64,000 bases of DNA from Variovorax sp. PBL-E5 (GTDB lineage: Bacteria > Pseudomonadota > Gammaproteobacteria > Burkholderiales > Burkholderiaceae_C), in contig NZ_LR594671.1 of NCBI RefSeq assembly GCF_901827185.1, positions 4,490,001 to 4,554,000 on the forward strand, read 5' to 3'. Made by a program: the position numbers and the translations under genes. Shown one piece after another: positions 7,978 through 18,356 of this stretch (positions are counted from its first letter, which is position 1; every line of letters starts with the position of its first letter). The notes under the pieces were generated by a model. That model did no database searches. It worked only from the letters and a program-made list of their open reading frames with translations, and was not told where the DNA came from.

Positions 7978-9114
7978 ATGAAATTCAAGACCACCCTCCT
8001 CGCCGCCGCGCTCGCGCTCGGCCTTTTCGGCGCCGCGCATGCCGACATCACGGTCGGCGTCGTGCTGCCGCTCACGGGTCCGGGATCGGGCCTCGGCATT
8101 CCGGTCAAGAACCAGATCGCGCTCTGGCCCAAGACGCTGGCCGGCGAGAACCTCAAGGTGACCGTGCTCGACGATGCCACCGATCCGACCACCGGCGTCA
8201 AGGACACGCAGCGCCTGGTCACCGAGGACAAGGTCGACATCATCATCGGCTCGGCCGCCACGCCGGTCGCGATTCCAATGGCCGACGTGGCCGCCGAATC
8301 GAGCACGGTGCAGCTCGCGGTGTCGCCCGCGGGCCTGCCACCCGGCAAGGACAAGTGGACCTTCCGGCTGCCGCAGTCCAACGACGTGATGGCCTACGCC
8401 GTGGTGCAGCACATGAAGAAGCAGAAGATCAAGACCATCGGCTTCCTCGGCTACACCGACGCGTACGGCGAACTGTGGCTCAAGGCGCTGACGGCCGAGG
8501 CCGACAAGAACGGCATGAAGATCGTCGCCACCGAGCGCTTCGGCCGCGCCGACACCAGCGTCACGGCGCAGGTGCTCAAGCTCACCTCGGCCAACCCGGA
8601 CGCGATCCTCATCGTCGCCTCGGGCAGCGGCGCCGGCATGCCGCAGAAGGCGGTGATGGAGCGCGGCTACAAGGGCAAGGTCTACCAGACGCATGCCGCC
8701 GCCACGCAGGACCTGATGCGCACCGCGGGCAAGGATGCCGACGGCACCTTCGTGGTCTCGGGCCCGGCCACCGTCGCCGAGCAGTTGCCCGACAGCCATC
8801 CGTCGAAGCAGCAGGCGGTCGCCTTCGTGCAGCAGTACGAGAAGGCCTACGGCCCGGGCTCGCGCAACCAGTTCGCGGGCCATGGCGCCGACGCGCTCAC
8901 CGTGCTCGAGAAGGCCGTGCCGATCGCGCTCAAGAAGGCCAAGCCGGGCACGCCCGAATTCCGCGCCGCGCTGCGCGATGCCTTCGAGACCATGGGCCGC
9001 ACCGTGCTCGCGCACGGCGTGCTCAACTGGAGCGCGCAGGACCACTGGGGCTACACCAACGAAACCGGCGTGATGCTCAAGGTCGTGGACGGCAAGTTCA
9101 AGGTCGAGCAGTAA
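7978..9114 (+). CDS. HAAT-type ABC transporter substrate-binding protein
   Basis: The product is 378 aa with a cleavable signal peptide (about residues 1-22, ending GAAHA). The mature start [18 protein letters not shown] is typical of periplasmic binding protein type I (Peripla_BP_6, LivK-like). CTGGAG precedes the ATG. It is followed at once by both permeases and both ATPases. Such proteins in catabolic clusters bind aromatic acids as often as amino acids (HmgE- and CouP-like). Given the CoA ligase upstream and the esterase downstream, the ligand is probably a phenylpropenoid acid; this is inferred from position. Confidence 0.88.
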   Translation: MKFKTTLLAAALALGLFGAAHADITVGVVLPLTGPGSGLGIPVKNQIALWPKTLAGENLKVTVLDDATDPTTGVKDTQRLVTEDKVDIIIGSAATPVAIPMADVAAESSTVQLAVSPAGLPPGKDKWTFRLPQSNDVMAYAVVQHMKKQKIKTIGFLGYTDAYGELWLKALTAEADKNGMKIVATERFGRADTSVTAQVLKLTSANPDAILIVASGSGAGMPQKAVMERGYKGKVYQTHAAATQDLMRTAGKDADGTFVVSGPATVAEQLPDSHPSKQQAVAFVQQYEKAYGPGSRNQFAGHGADALTVLEKAVPIALKKAKPGTPEFRAALRDAFETMGRTVLAHGVLNWSAQDHWGYTNETGVMLKVVDGKFKVEQ

Positions 9115-9148
9115 GCACCGCGACGACGCGCCGCACCGAAGCCCCGCC

Positions 9149-10189
9149 ATGGATTTCTCGATCGCCGGCATCCTGACGCTGGACGGACTCACCAACGGGG
9201 CGATCTACGCGCTGCTGGGCATGGGCATCGTGCTCGTGTTCACGGTGACGCGCGTCATCTTCATTCCGCAGGGCGAGTTCGTCGCCTATGGCGCGCTCAC
9301 GCTGGCCATCTTCCAGACCGGCAAGGTGCCGGGCACGGTGTGGCTGCTGCTGATCCTGGCTGCGGTCGCGGCGGCGATGGAGCTGGTCACGACCTGGCGC
9401 CATCGCGGCCGCGCGGCGCCGGCCTTCCTGGCCGCGCTGCGCACCTTCGCGCTGCCGGCCGTGGTGTGCGCGATTTCGATCTGGGCCGGACCGCGCAACC
9501 TGCCGCTGCTGGTGCAGGCCCTGCTCACGCTGTGCATCGTCACCGCCTTCGGGCCGCTGGTCTATCGCGTGGCCTATCAATCGCTGGCGGGCGCGAGCTC
9601 GCTGGTGCTGCTGATCGTCTCGGTCGGCGTGCACTTCGCGATGACCGGGCTCGGACTGCTGTTCTTCGGCGCCGAGGGCTTTCGCAATCCGCCGTTCTGG
9701 GACGACCGCTTCGCGCTCGGGCCGCTCAATCTCAACGGGCAGACGCTGATCATCTTCGTCGCCTCGGCGGCACTGATCGTCGGGCTGTGGCTCTTCTTCG
9801 AGCGCAGCCTGTTCGGCAAGGCCTTGCGCGCCACCGCGGTCAACCGGCTCGGCGCGCGGCTGATGGGGATCTCGACGCAGGCGGCCGGGCAGCTGACCTT
9901 CGCGATGGCGGCGCTGATCGGCGCGCTGTCGGGCCTCTTGATCGGGCCGACCACCACGATCTTCTACGACTCGGGCTTCATCATCGGCCTCAAGGGCTTC
10001 GTGGCCGGCGTGATCGGCGGGCTCGCGAGCTATCCGGGCGCGCTGCTCGGCGCGCTGGCAGTCGGCGTGATCGAGTCCTTCGGCTCGTTCTGGGCCAGCT
10101 CGTTCAAGGAAGTGATCGTGTTCACCATCATCCTGCCGGTGCTGTTGTGGCGCTCGCTGCGCAGCGGCCATTCGGACGAGGAACACTGA
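9149..10189 (+). CDS. Branched-chain-type ABC permease (LivH-like)
   Basis: The product is 346 aa, longer than the usual ~290, because of extra hydrophobic sequence around residues 60-125. The start ([20 protein letters not shown]) and the segment [17 protein letters not shown] match LivH permeases, the latter being the EAA-like loop that contacts the ATPase. About eight membrane segments are expected. Its stop is 1 nt from the start of the fused permease-ATPase gene. It forms the membrane channel together with the LivM half of that protein. Confidence 0.86.
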   Translation: MDFSIAGILTLDGLTNGAIYALLGMGIVLVFTVTRVIFIPQGEFVAYGALTLAIFQTGKVPGTVWLLLILAAVAAAMELVTTWRHRGRAAPAFLAALRTFALPAVVCAISIWAGPRNLPLLVQALLTLCIVTAFGPLVYRVAYQSLAGASSLVLLIVSVGVHFAMTGLGLLFFGAEGFRNPPFWDDRFALGPLNLNGQTLIIFVASAALIVGLWLFFERSLFGKALRATAVNRLGARLMGISTQAAGQLTFAMAALIGALSGLLIGPTTTIFYDSGFIIGLKGFVAGVIGGLASYPGALLGALAVGVIESFGSFWASSFKEVIVFTIILPVLLWRSLRSGHSDEEH

Positions 10190-10190
10190 A

Positions 10191-12011
10191 ATGGAAGCGT
10201 TCGTGAATCCGGCGACGCCTTCGTCCATCGCCGCCCCGCGCAGAAGCAGCCTGCGCACCTGGGGACCGCTCGCGCTGGTGCTGCTGCTGATCGCGCTACC
10301 GCTGCTGCCCTTGCCCGACTTCTGGATCATCCAGCTCAACTACATCGGCATCTACACGCTGCCGGTGCTGGGCCTGGTGCTGCTGACCGGCGTCGGCGGC
10401 CTCACCTCCTTCGGCCAGGCGGCCTTCGTCGGCATCGGGGCCTACACCACCGCCTACCTGTCGGTGAACTTCGGCCTCTCGCCCTGGCTCACGCTCTTCA
10501 TCGGCCTGGCGCTGACGGGCCTGAGCGCCGCGATCATCGGCGCGATCACGCTGCGCATGTCGGGCCACTACCTGCCGCTGGCCACGATCGCGTGGGCGCT
10601 CTCGCTCTACTACCTGATGGGCAACGTCGATGCGCTCGGCAAGTACGACGGCATCCTCGGCGTCAAGGGCCTGTCGCTGTTTGGCTTCGAGTTCGGCCAG
10701 CAGCGCATGTTCTACGCCGTGGTGTGGACGCTGGCGATCGCCGCCTCCTTCGCCGTGATCCGGCTGCTCGACTCGCGCAGCGGGCGCGCCATTCGCGCGT
10801 TGGCGGGCGGCTCGCAGATGGCCGAGGCGATGGGCGTGGACACGCTGCGCCACAAGGTCGGCATCTTCGTGTTCGCGGCCTTGCTGGCTTCGGTGTCCGG
10901 CTGGCTCTTCGCGCACTTCCAGCGCACGGTGAACCCCTCGCCCTTCGGCATCAAGATGGGCATCGAGTACCTCTTCATGGTGGTGCTGGGCGGCGCCGCG
11001 CACGTGTGGGGCGCGATCGCCGGCGCGGGCGTGGTGAAGGTGCTCGAAGACCAGTTGCAGGTGCTCCTGCCCAAGCTCATCGGCACCAGCGGCAACTACG
11101 AGCTGATCGTGTTCGGCATCATGATCGTGCTGGTGCTCAAGTACCTGCCCGATGGGCTCTGGGCCTTCGTCGACCGGCGCCTGCCGCGGCCCTTCCGCGC
11201 GGTCGACTGGCACGACGCGGCCGAGCTGCCGGCGCGTGCCAAGCCGGCCGCCGGCGAGGTGGTGCTCGACGTGCAGGCGATCCGCAAGACCTTCGGCGGC
11301 CTGGTGGCGGTCAACGGCATCAGCTTCCAGATCCGCGCCGGCCAGATCGTCGGCCTGATCGGGCCGAACGGCGCCGGCAAGTCGACCACCTTCAACCTCG
11401 TGACCGGCGTGCTCGGGCTGTCGGGCGGCGCGGTGCGTTTTCGCGGCGAGCCGATCGGCGGGCTGTCCTCGCGCGCGATCGCGCAGCGCGGCGTGTCGCG
11501 CACCTTCCAGCACGTGAAGATGGTGCCCGACATGACGGTGCTCGAGAACGTCGCGCTCGGCGCCCACCTGCGCGGCCATCGCGGCCCGATCGCCGCGATG
11601 CTGCGCACCGACCGTGGCGAGGAGCGCCGGCTGCTGCGCGAGGCCGAGCGGCAGTTGCGCCGCGTCGGCATGGGCGACTGCCTGCACGAGATCGCCGGCA
11701 ACCTCGCGATGGGCCAGCAGCGCCTCTTGGAGATCGCGCGCGCGCTGTGCGCCGACCCCGCGCTGCTGCTGCTCGACGAGCCGGCTGCCGGCCTGCGCCA
11801 CAAGGAGAAGCAGGCGCTGGCCGAGGTGCTGCGCACGCTGCGCGGCGAGGGCATGAGCATCCTGCTGGTCGAGCACGACATGGGCCTGGTGATGGACATC
11901 TGCGAGCACATCGTGGTGATGGAGTTCGGCACCCATCTGATGGAAGGCACGCCGGCCGAGGTGCAGCAGAGCCCGAAGGTGCGTGCGGCCTACCTCGGAA
12001 CGGAACACTGA
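10191..12011 (+). CDS. Fused LivM-like permease and LivG-like ATPase
   Basis: The product is 606 aa. Residues ~20-330 form a hydrophobic LivM-type permease (VLGLVLLTGVGGLTSFGQA; EAMGVDTLRHKVGIF). Residues ~350-606 form an ABC ATPase with Walker A GPNGAGKST at ~389-397, a signature region LAMGQQRLLEIARAL near 503 and Walker B LLLLDEPAAGL near 525. The linker around 335-350 is Pro/Ala rich. LivM and LivG are usually separate genes, and there is no stop or frame change between them here. Stops and starts at both ends are 1 nt from the neighbours, so translation is probably coupled. Confidence 0.88.
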   Translation: MEAFVNPATPSSIAAPRRSSLRTWGPLALVLLLIALPLLPLPDFWIIQLNYIGIYTLPVLGLVLLTGVGGLTSFGQAAFVGIGAYTTAYLSVNFGLSPWLTLFIGLALTGLSAAIIGAITLRMSGHYLPLATIAWALSLYYLMGNVDALGKYDGILGVKGLSLFGFEFGQQRMFYAVVWTLAIAASFAVIRLLDSRSGRAIRALAGGSQMAEAMGVDTLRHKVGIFVFAALLASVSGWLFAHFQRTVNPSPFGIKMGIEYLFMVVLGGAAHVWGAIAGAGVVKVLEDQLQVLLPKLIGTSGNYELIVFGIMIVLVLKYLPDGLWAFVDRRLPRPFRAVDWHDAAELPARAKPAAGEVVLDVQAIRKTFGGLVAVNGISFQIRAGQIVGLIGPNGAGKSTTFNLVTGVLGLSGGAVRFRGEPIGGLSSRAIAQRGVSRTFQHVKMVPDMTVLENVALGAHLRGHRGPIAAMLRTDRGEERRLLREAERQLRRVGMGDCLHEIAGNLAMGQQRLLEIARALCADPALLLLDEPAAGLRHKEKQALAEVLRTLRGEGMSILLVEHDMGLVMDICEHIVVMEFGTHLMEGTPAEVQQSPKVRAAYLGTEH

Positions 12012-12012
12012 C

Positions 12013-12741
<729 letters not shown>

Positions 12742-12761
12742 CCCCGCGTCAAGGAGACGAG

Positions 12762-14492
12762 ATGAAGACGACCCCGACGAAGAAGCTGTCGATCGCCGCC
12801 GTGGCGCTCGGCGTCGCCGCGCTGCTCGCAGCCTGTGCCGGTGCGGGCCGTTCGGGCGCCGCGCTGCCGCAGCTCGCGCCGGCACGCCCCGGTGCGTTGT
12901 TGTCGTGCACCGACCTCGCAGCCAAGGCCGCGCTGCCGGGCACCGTCTACACGGCCGTCTCGCAAGTGCCGGCCGGCGCCATCGCGGTCGGCAGCGCGAG
13001 CATGCAGGCGCCCGCCCACTGCCTGGTGCAGGGCCGCATGAACGAACGCGTGAGCCCGGTCGACGGCAACACCTATGCGATCGGCTTCGAGATGCGGTTG
13101 CCGCTCGCGTGGAACGGCCGCTTCTTCTACCAGGCCAATGGCGGCCTGGACGGCGTGGTGGTGCCGGCGCTCGGCGGCATCGGCGGCGGCGGACCGGCCA
13201 GCAGCGCATTGCAGATGGGCTTTGCCGTGATCAGCGCCGATGCCGGCCATGCGGGCGCGCTCGGACCGCGCTTCGGCCTCGATCCGCAGGCCCGGCTCGA
13301 CTATGGCTACAACGCGGTCGCGCAGCTCACGCCGATGGCGAAGAACCTGATCGCCAAGGCCTATGGCCGCGGCCCCGACCGCTCCTATTTCGGCGGCTGC
13401 TCCAACGGCGGCCGGCATGCGATGGTGGCCGCGGCGCGCTCGGCCGATCAGTACGACGGCATCCTCGCCGGCGACCCCGGCTACAACCTGCCGCGCGCCG
13501 CGGTGGCGCAGCTCTATGGCGCGCAGCAGTATGCGAAGGTCGCGAGTGCGAACACGCCGGCCGGACTGCCCGATCTGCAGACCGCTTTCACGCCGGCGGA
13601 GATGCGGCTGGTCGCCGACCGCGTGCTCGCGAAGTGCGATGCGCTCGATGGCCTGGCCGATGGCATCGTGGCCGACGTGAAGGCCTGCCGCACGCGCTTC
13701 CACATCGAAACCGACGTGCCCACCTGCGTCGGCGCGCGCGATGGCCGTTGCCTCAGTGCGCCGCAGAAGAGCGCGCTGGCCCACGTGTTCGACGGCGCGC
13801 GCAACAGCGCGGGGCAACCGATCTACAGCAGCTTCCCCTTCGATGCGGGCGTGGCCGGCAGCAACTGGCGCGACTGGAAGTTCGTGAGCCCGCCGACGCG
13901 CGATGCCGGCGCAGTGGGCTTCATCTTCACCACACCGCCGCTCGACAAGCGACCCGGCGGCCTGCCCTTCGCACTCGGCTTCGACATGGACCGTGATGCG
14001 CCGTTGATCGATGCGGCCAGCGGCCTCTACCGTGAATCGGCGATGGCCTTCATGGCGCCACCAGCTGCCGCCAACCTGGCGACGCTGCGCGACCGCGGCG
14101 CCAAGATGATGGTCTATCACGGCACCAGCGATCCGGTGTTCTCCTCGGACGACACGGCCGCATGGTACGAACGGCTGCAGACCGCGAACGGCGGCGATGC
14201 CTCGGCCTTCGCGCGCTACTTTCCGGTGCCCGGCATGAACCACTGCGCGGGCGGTCCGGCCACCGATCAGTTCGACATGCTGAGCGCGCTGGTCGCCTGG
14301 GTCGAGCAGGGCCAGGCGCCGCAGACGGTGATCGCGCGTGCGCGCGGACCGGGCAGCGCCATCGTCAATGCCGAAGTGCCGGCCGACTGGTCGCCGCACC
14401 GCACGCGTCCGCTGTGCCCCTACCCGCGCGTGGCCGTCTACACCGGTGGCGATCCCGAGAGCGCTGCCAGCTTCGCCTGCCGCACGCCATGA
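12762..14492 (+). CDS. Tannase/feruloyl-esterase family lipoprotein
   Basis: The product is 576 aa, starting at the ATG after AAGGAGA. A lipoprotein signal with lipobox LAAC (cysteine ~27) predicts attachment to a membrane, probably the outer one. The family's CS-D-HC motif is complete: C213-S214 in GGCSNGG, D457 in GTSDPV and H494-C495 in MNHCAGG; the two cysteines form the disulfide that ties Ser and His together in this family. Expected action is hydrolysis of feruloyl, caffeoyl or galloyl esters outside the cytoplasm, giving the free acid for import by the ABC system encoded just before. The stop overlaps the next start (ATGA). Confidence 0.9.
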   Translation: MKTTPTKKLSIAAVALGVAALLAACAGAGRSGAALPQLAPARPGALLSCTDLAAKAALPGTVYTAVSQVPAGAIAVGSASMQAPAHCLVQGRMNERVSPVDGNTYAIGFEMRLPLAWNGRFFYQANGGLDGVVVPALGGIGGGGPASSALQMGFAVISADAGHAGALGPRFGLDPQARLDYGYNAVAQLTPMAKNLIAKAYGRGPDRSYFGGCSNGGRHAMVAAARSADQYDGILAGDPGYNLPRAAVAQLYGAQQYAKVASANTPAGLPDLQTAFTPAEMRLVADRVLAKCDALDGLADGIVADVKACRTRFHIETDVPTCVGARDGRCLSAPQKSALAHVFDGARNSAGQPIYSSFPFDAGVAGSNWRDWKFVSPPTRDAGAVGFIFTTPPLDKRPGGLPFALGFDMDRDAPLIDAASGLYRESAMAFMAPPAAANLATLRDRGAKMMVYHGTSDPVFSSDDTAAWYERLQTANGGDASAFARYFPVPGMNHCAGGPATDQFDMLSALVAWVEQGQAPQTVIARARGPGSAIVNAEVPADWSPHRTRPLCPYPRVAVYTGGDPESAASFACRTP

Positions 14493-16219
14493 ACTACACG
14501 CCGCGTCCCGACGAAGCGCGCTTCCTGCTGAACGCGGTGCTCGATGCGCCGGCGCGCCTGCGCGCGCTCGCGCCCTTTGCCGAAGTCGACGATGCATTGC
14601 AGGCCCAGGTGCTCGACGAGGCCGGCAAGTTCGTCGCCGAGCTGATCGCGCCATTGAACCGCTCGGGCGACGAGATCGGGTGCCGCTTTGCCGATGGCGA
14701 AGTCATCACGCCGCCCGGTTTTCGGGACGCCTACAAGGCCTTCGTCGAGGGCGGCTGGCCCACGCTGTCGGTCGCGCCCGAGGATGGCGGCCAGGGCCTG
14801 CCCGCGCTGCTGGAAGCGATCCTCTTCGAGTGGCTCAGCGCCGCCAACCACGGCTTCACGATGGCGCCCGGCTTGCTGCATGGCGCCTACGAATGCCTGA
14901 AGCACCACGGCAGCGAGGCACTGAAGGCAGGCTACCTGCCGAAGATCGCCAGCGGCGAGTGGCTGCCCACGATGTGCCTCACCGAAGCACATGCGGGCAG
15001 CGACCTCGGCCAGGTGCGCACGCGCGCGGTGGTGCAAGCGGACGGCAGCGTGCGCGTGACGGGCGGCAAGATCTTCATCTCCAGCGGCGAGCACGACCTG
15101 AGCGAGAACATCGTCCATCTCGTGCTGTGCCGGCTGCCCGATGCACCGGCCGGACCCAAGGGCCTGTCGCTGGCACTGGTGCCCAAGCGCCTGCCCGACG
15201 GCACGCGCAACGCGGTGCACTGCGAACGTATCGAGGAGAAGATGGGCCTGCACGGCAGCGCAACCTGCACGATGCGCTTCGACGCGGCGACCGGCTGGCT
15301 GATCGGCGAGGCGAACCGCGGGCTGGCCGCGATGTTCGTGATGATGAACGCGGCGCGGCTGCATGTCGCGCTGCAGGGCATCGGCCTGCTCGACGCGGCT
15401 TGGCAGAAGGCCGAGGCCTATGCGCACGAACGGCGCCAGATGCGCGCGCCCGGCCCGGAACCGGCCAGCCGCGGCGGCGAAGCGGCCGACCTGATCGCCG
15501 AGCATCCGGCGATGCGCCGCATCCTCGACACGCAGCGCGCCTGGATCGACGGCGCGCGCCTGATCGCCTACCGCACCGCCGTGCAGCTCGACGTCGCGCG
15601 GCACGATGGCGACGCGCGGGCGCGCGAGCGCGCGCAGCGCTGGTGCGCGCTGGTCACGCCGGTGCTCAAGGCCGCGTGCACGCAGCAGGCTTTCCACGGC
15701 GCGAGCGACTGCCTGCAGGTGTTCGGCGGCCACGGCTACGTGCGCGAATCGGGCATCGAGCAGGTGCTGCGCGATGCGCGCGTGACCATGATCTACGAAG
15801 GCACCAACGAGATCCAGGCGATCGACCTGCTGGTGCGCAAGGTGCTGCCCGACGGCGGCGCCGGCATGTCGGCGCTGCTGATCGAATTGCGCGACGAGCT
15901 CGATGCATCGCGCGAAGCCGAGGCCGATGTGCAGCGCCGCCTCGCGCAGCTGCGCTACCTCGGCACCACGCTGACGATGGCGGCACCGGCCGATGCCGCC
16001 CTGCCCTTCGAGGTGGCCGACGACTACCTGCGCGTGGTGATGCTGGCGATGCTGGCCTGGGCCTGGGCGCGCATCGAGCGCGCGGCGCCCGCGGGCGATG
16101 CGCGCTGGTCGCGTCCCGCCGCGGCCTTCCGCCGCTGGGTGCTGCCGGAGTTCGAGCTGCGCCTGGGCATCGTCAAGCGCGCCTGCGAGGCGGTGAGCGC
16201 GCGCCAGGCCGCTGCATGA
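14489..16219 (+). CDS. Acyl-CoA dehydrogenase (long, DmdC/FadE-like subfamily)
   Basis: The product is 576 aa. It begins at the ATG overlapping the tannase stop. It has an N-terminal extension before the usual fold and a long C-terminal domain, the pattern of the AcylCoA_DH_N-containing subfamily that includes DmdC. Motifs include MCLTEAHAGSDLGQVRT for flavin and substrate binding, FGGHGYVRESGIEQ and YEGTNEIQAIDLL, where the glutamate near 436 is the likely base. It needs FAD and an electron-transfer flavoprotein. In this setting it would desaturate a phenylpropanoyl-CoA, such as a dihydroferulate thioester, to the cinnamoyl level for the crotonase. Confidence 0.87.
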   Translation: MNYTPRPDEARFLLNAVLDAPARLRALAPFAEVDDALQAQVLDEAGKFVAELIAPLNRSGDEIGCRFADGEVITPPGFRDAYKAFVEGGWPTLSVAPEDGGQGLPALLEAILFEWLSAANHGFTMAPGLLHGAYECLKHHGSEALKAGYLPKIASGEWLPTMCLTEAHAGSDLGQVRTRAVVQADGSVRVTGGKIFISSGEHDLSENIVHLVLCRLPDAPAGPKGLSLALVPKRLPDGTRNAVHCERIEEKMGLHGSATCTMRFDAATGWLIGEANRGLAAMFVMMNAARLHVALQGIGLLDAAWQKAEAYAHERRQMRAPGPEPASRGGEAADLIAEHPAMRRILDTQRAWIDGARLIAYRTAVQLDVARHDGDARARERAQRWCALVTPVLKAACTQQAFHGASDCLQVFGGHGYVRESGIEQVLRDARVTMIYEGTNEIQAIDLLVRKVLPDGGAGMSALLIELRDELDASREAEADVQRRLAQLRYLGTTLTMAAPADAALPFEVADDYLRVVMLAMLAWAWARIERAAPAGDARWSRPAAAFRRWVLPEFELRLGIVKRACEAVSARQAAA

Positions 16220-16325
16220 GCGCAGCGCCGGGCCGCCCCAAGCAAGCTCGCACCGCAGCCCGCAGGGCGGAGGTTCTCATACGCGACGGCGCGCACGATC
16301 CGCACAACGCAGTTACGCTCGCGTC

Positions 16326-16808
16326 ATGGCCGACTCCCGCAAGAAATCCCCGCTGCCCGTGGCTGCGATCGCGCCGCGCTCCGAGCGGCTCGATACGCAC
16401 GTGCTAGAGGCTTTCGTCGGCTACAACGCGCGCCGCGCCTGGCTCACGGTGACGGCGGTGTTCGCCGAGCGCATGGCGGTCTACGGGCTCAAGCAGGCCG
16501 ACTTCTCGGTGCTCTCGCTGCTGGCGCACAACCCGGGCGCCACCTCGCGCCAGCTGTGCGCCACGCTCGACATCCTGCCGCCCAACCTGGTGAGCCTGAT
16601 CGCCGCCATGGACGGCCGCGGCCTGATCGAGCGCCGCCCGCATCCGCACGACGGCCGCGCGGTCGGCCTTCACCTGACGCCGGCCGGCGAGGCGCTGGTG
16701 CGCGATGCCGAGCGCACGGTGGTGGAGCTCGAGGCCGATGCCAGCGCCCGCCTCACGCCGCGCGAGCGCGAGACGCTGATCCGGCTGCTGAAGAAGGTCT
16801 ACCAGTAG
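16326..16808 (+). CDS. MarR-family regulator, likely of the hydroxycinnamate operon
   Basis: The product is 160 aa with the MarR winged helix: DFSVLSLLAHNPGATSRQLC, then DILPPNLVSLIAAMDGRGLIERR and the wing HDGRAVGLHLTPAGEAL. It lies 106 nt after the acyl-CoA dehydrogenase on the same strand. CouR in Rhodopseudomonas and FerC/FerR-type regulators of ferulate genes are MarR proteins that release DNA when a hydroxycinnamoyl-CoA binds, so this is the likely controller of the run. No copy of the 4462-4480 palindrome is seen in front of its own gene. Confidence 0.88.
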   Translation: MADSRKKSPLPVAAIAPRSERLDTHVLEAFVGYNARRAWLTVTAVFAERMAVYGLKQADFSVLSLLAHNPGATSRQLCATLDILPPNLVSLIAAMDGRGLIERRPHPHDGRAVGLHLTPAGEALVRDAERTVVELEADASARLTPRERETLIRLLKKVYQ

Positions 16809-16836
16809 GGTCCGCGGACCTCGATCACCGCAGCCC

Positions 16837-17205
16837 TCAGAAGCGCTCGGTGAGGATCAGCACGGCATGCGCCGCGCCGACGATCGCGGCCGGGTCCGGG
16901 TAGTAGAGCTGGCCATCGAGGTCGTTGCGCGAGAAGGCACTGCGCGCCTCGTGGTAGCGGGCGCGCGCGGCGTCGAAGGTCTCGCGCCGCCACCTCGGCT
17001 GCGCGGCTTCGAGGCGGGCCCAGTGCTCGGGCGTGAGCGTCGGGCCCAGCGGAACGGGCGCATCGCGCTCGCGCAACAGCAGTTCGCGCGCCTCGTGCGT
17101 GACGGGGTCGAAGGCCAGAAGCTGGTCGCGCTTGCGTGCGAGGACGTTGGAAAGAAGGGTGGCGGCGAAAAGGCTGAGAAGGGCAAGGCCGATCGCAGTG
17201 TCCAT
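16837..17205 (-). CDS. Conserved-type small membrane-anchored protein, unknown function
   Basis: The product is 122 aa. One hydrophobic segment at residues ~3-21 is followed by an Arg-rich soluble part, so it is probably anchored in the inner membrane with the rest in the cytoplasm. The region around REDLLLRERDAPVPLG to HWARLEAAQPRWRRETF has ordinary GC-rich coding bias. I do not recognise a named domain. Ribosome-site support is weak. A second small gene follows on the same strand upstream (17285-17506). Confidence 0.5.
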   Translation of the reverse strand: MDTAIGLALLSLFAATLLSNVLARKRDQLLAFDPVTHEARELLLRERDAPVPLGPTLTPEHWARLEAAQPRWRRETFDAARARYHEARSAFSRNDLDGQLYYPDPAAIVGAAHAVLILTERF

Positions 17206-17284
17206 GGCGTATCAGGAACGAACGTTGAGCGAAAGAGGAGGACTCGGAGTGTCGCTCAAACTTTCACCCGCTGTCATCAGGATT

Positions 17285-17506
17285 TCACCAGAACTTCCAC
17301 CAGGGCGAGTTGACGCAGGATTCCGCCGGCGGCAGCGGCTGCAGGCCGGTGTCGCGAATGCGACGGCGCTGCTCGGCTTCGAGCGCCCGGGCCATGCGAT
17401 GCGCGAGCTGATCGCCCTGCATGGCGCGGATGCGCCACTCGGCCGCGAGGTTCTGCAGCTCGGAATCTTCGAGGTGGGCGGACGTCGTCGTCAACGGATC
17501 GGACAT
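17285..17506 (-). CDS. Small hypothetical protein
   Basis: The product is 73 aa, mostly helical, with SELQNLAAEWRIRAMQGD and ALEAEQRRRI segments and the ending NSPWWKFW. I recall short Burkholderiales proteins with a similar SELQNLAAEWR motif, which supports it being real. No function is known to me. It is co-directional with the small membrane protein downstream. Confidence 0.5.
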   Translation of the reverse strand: MSDPLTTTSAHLEDSELQNLAAEWRIRAMQGDQLAHRMARALEAEQRRRIRDTGLQPLPPAESCVNSPWWKFW

Positions 17507-18209
17507 GCCGAAATTCTGCCCACGCGAGAGGATGGCGGCAATCGTAGAGCTTTGCCTTACATCGGCGGTCGTGGGCGCTGTTCGAGGGCGTTCCGGCGGG
17601 CTGGATTTGTGCGGGTCAGGGTTTTGTCAGACCCGCTCAGGGCGAACACCCGCGTACGGCGCATCGCACCAGACCTATCGCGCCCACTACAACGGCTTCG
17701 TCGCCGGACGCCATGGCGTGGCCCGCTTCGCGGGCACGAACACCGTGCGCGTCTGCAACCCCTTCGCGGGCGTCGTGGACGGTGCGGCCGTGGGCAGTGC
17801 AACCGGGTGCGGCATCGTCTCCTGCGACGGTGCGCTGGCGCCGCGTGGCCTGCATGCTGCTGGCCGCTGCGGCCATCGCCGGCTGCGCGGCGGATCGCGT
17901 GCAGCACCGGGTTTCGTTGAAGCACGTCGTCTGGCAGGAGCCGGCCGCGAACACCGATACCACAAGTTCCAGTGCCTGGTTAAGACTGATCTAAGTCATT
18001 CGTGCTCGGTGGCCCAAGCGGTCGCTGCGATCATCACCGGACTTTCGGCGGGCAGCGGCTCGTATGACCGCAGCGCCCCCGAGGCCGGGTACTCAAGGTG
18101 GCGCGGTCATGGTCTGGTCGTGAATGTCAGGTCGGGGGCGGAACCAACGGGCACTTCCGACCCATCTCCGACATTCGCCTTGCCAGCCTCGGCGCTCGAA
18201 ACCTGTCAT
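17507..18209. other. ~700-bp stretch without a supportable gene
   Basis: No frame here gives a recognisable protein of normal length. A short piece at 17854-17994 (+) reads like a lipoprotein signal (MLLAAAAIAGC) followed by about 30 residues, and may be what is left of a small lipoprotein. A nested inverted repeat lies at 18122-18176. The stretch leads directly into the gene fragments at 18210-18422 and looks like a worn junction of an accessory region. Confidence 0.5.
18122..18176. repeat. Nested inverted repeat (hairpin)
   Basis: GAATGTC (18122-18128) pairs with GACATTC (18170-18176), and inside it GGTCGG (18130-18135) pairs with CCGACC (18157-18162). It is not next to an intact gene end, so a terminator role cannot be assigned. 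Confidence 0.5.
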
Positions 18210-18350
18210 TCAGTTTGCCGCTACGGTCGGTGCGTCACGTTGCCCAAAAATGCTTGCCATCTGCGCCGCATTCTCAGTTCCCCAGGTGCACAGCGGGACG
18301 ATTGCCTCGGCCAAGCTGCGACCGAGCGGGGTCGGCGCGTAGTCCACGCG
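18210..18350 (-). pseudogene. HxlR regulator, 3' fragment
   Basis: The minus strand reads PRVDYAPTPLGRSLAEAIVP then LCTWGTENAAQMASIF before a stop. This is almost the same as the C-terminal third of the intact HxlR protein encoded at 22860-23222 (PRVDYALTPLGRSLADAIVP...). The N-terminal two thirds, including the DNA-binding helix, are missing. It stops abruptly against a fragment of a SnoaL-like gene. Confidence 0.85.
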
Positions 18351-18356
18351 CGGCAG

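Noticed and set aside
17637..17963. 108-residue minus-strand frame in the gene-poor stretch
   Set aside because: No motif, no ribosome site and composition typical of chance frames.
17854..17994. 46-residue lipoprotein-like frame
   Set aside because: The signal and lipobox look plausible, but there is no ribosome site, no recognisable mature protein and it sits in a degraded stretch; noted only as a possible remnant.
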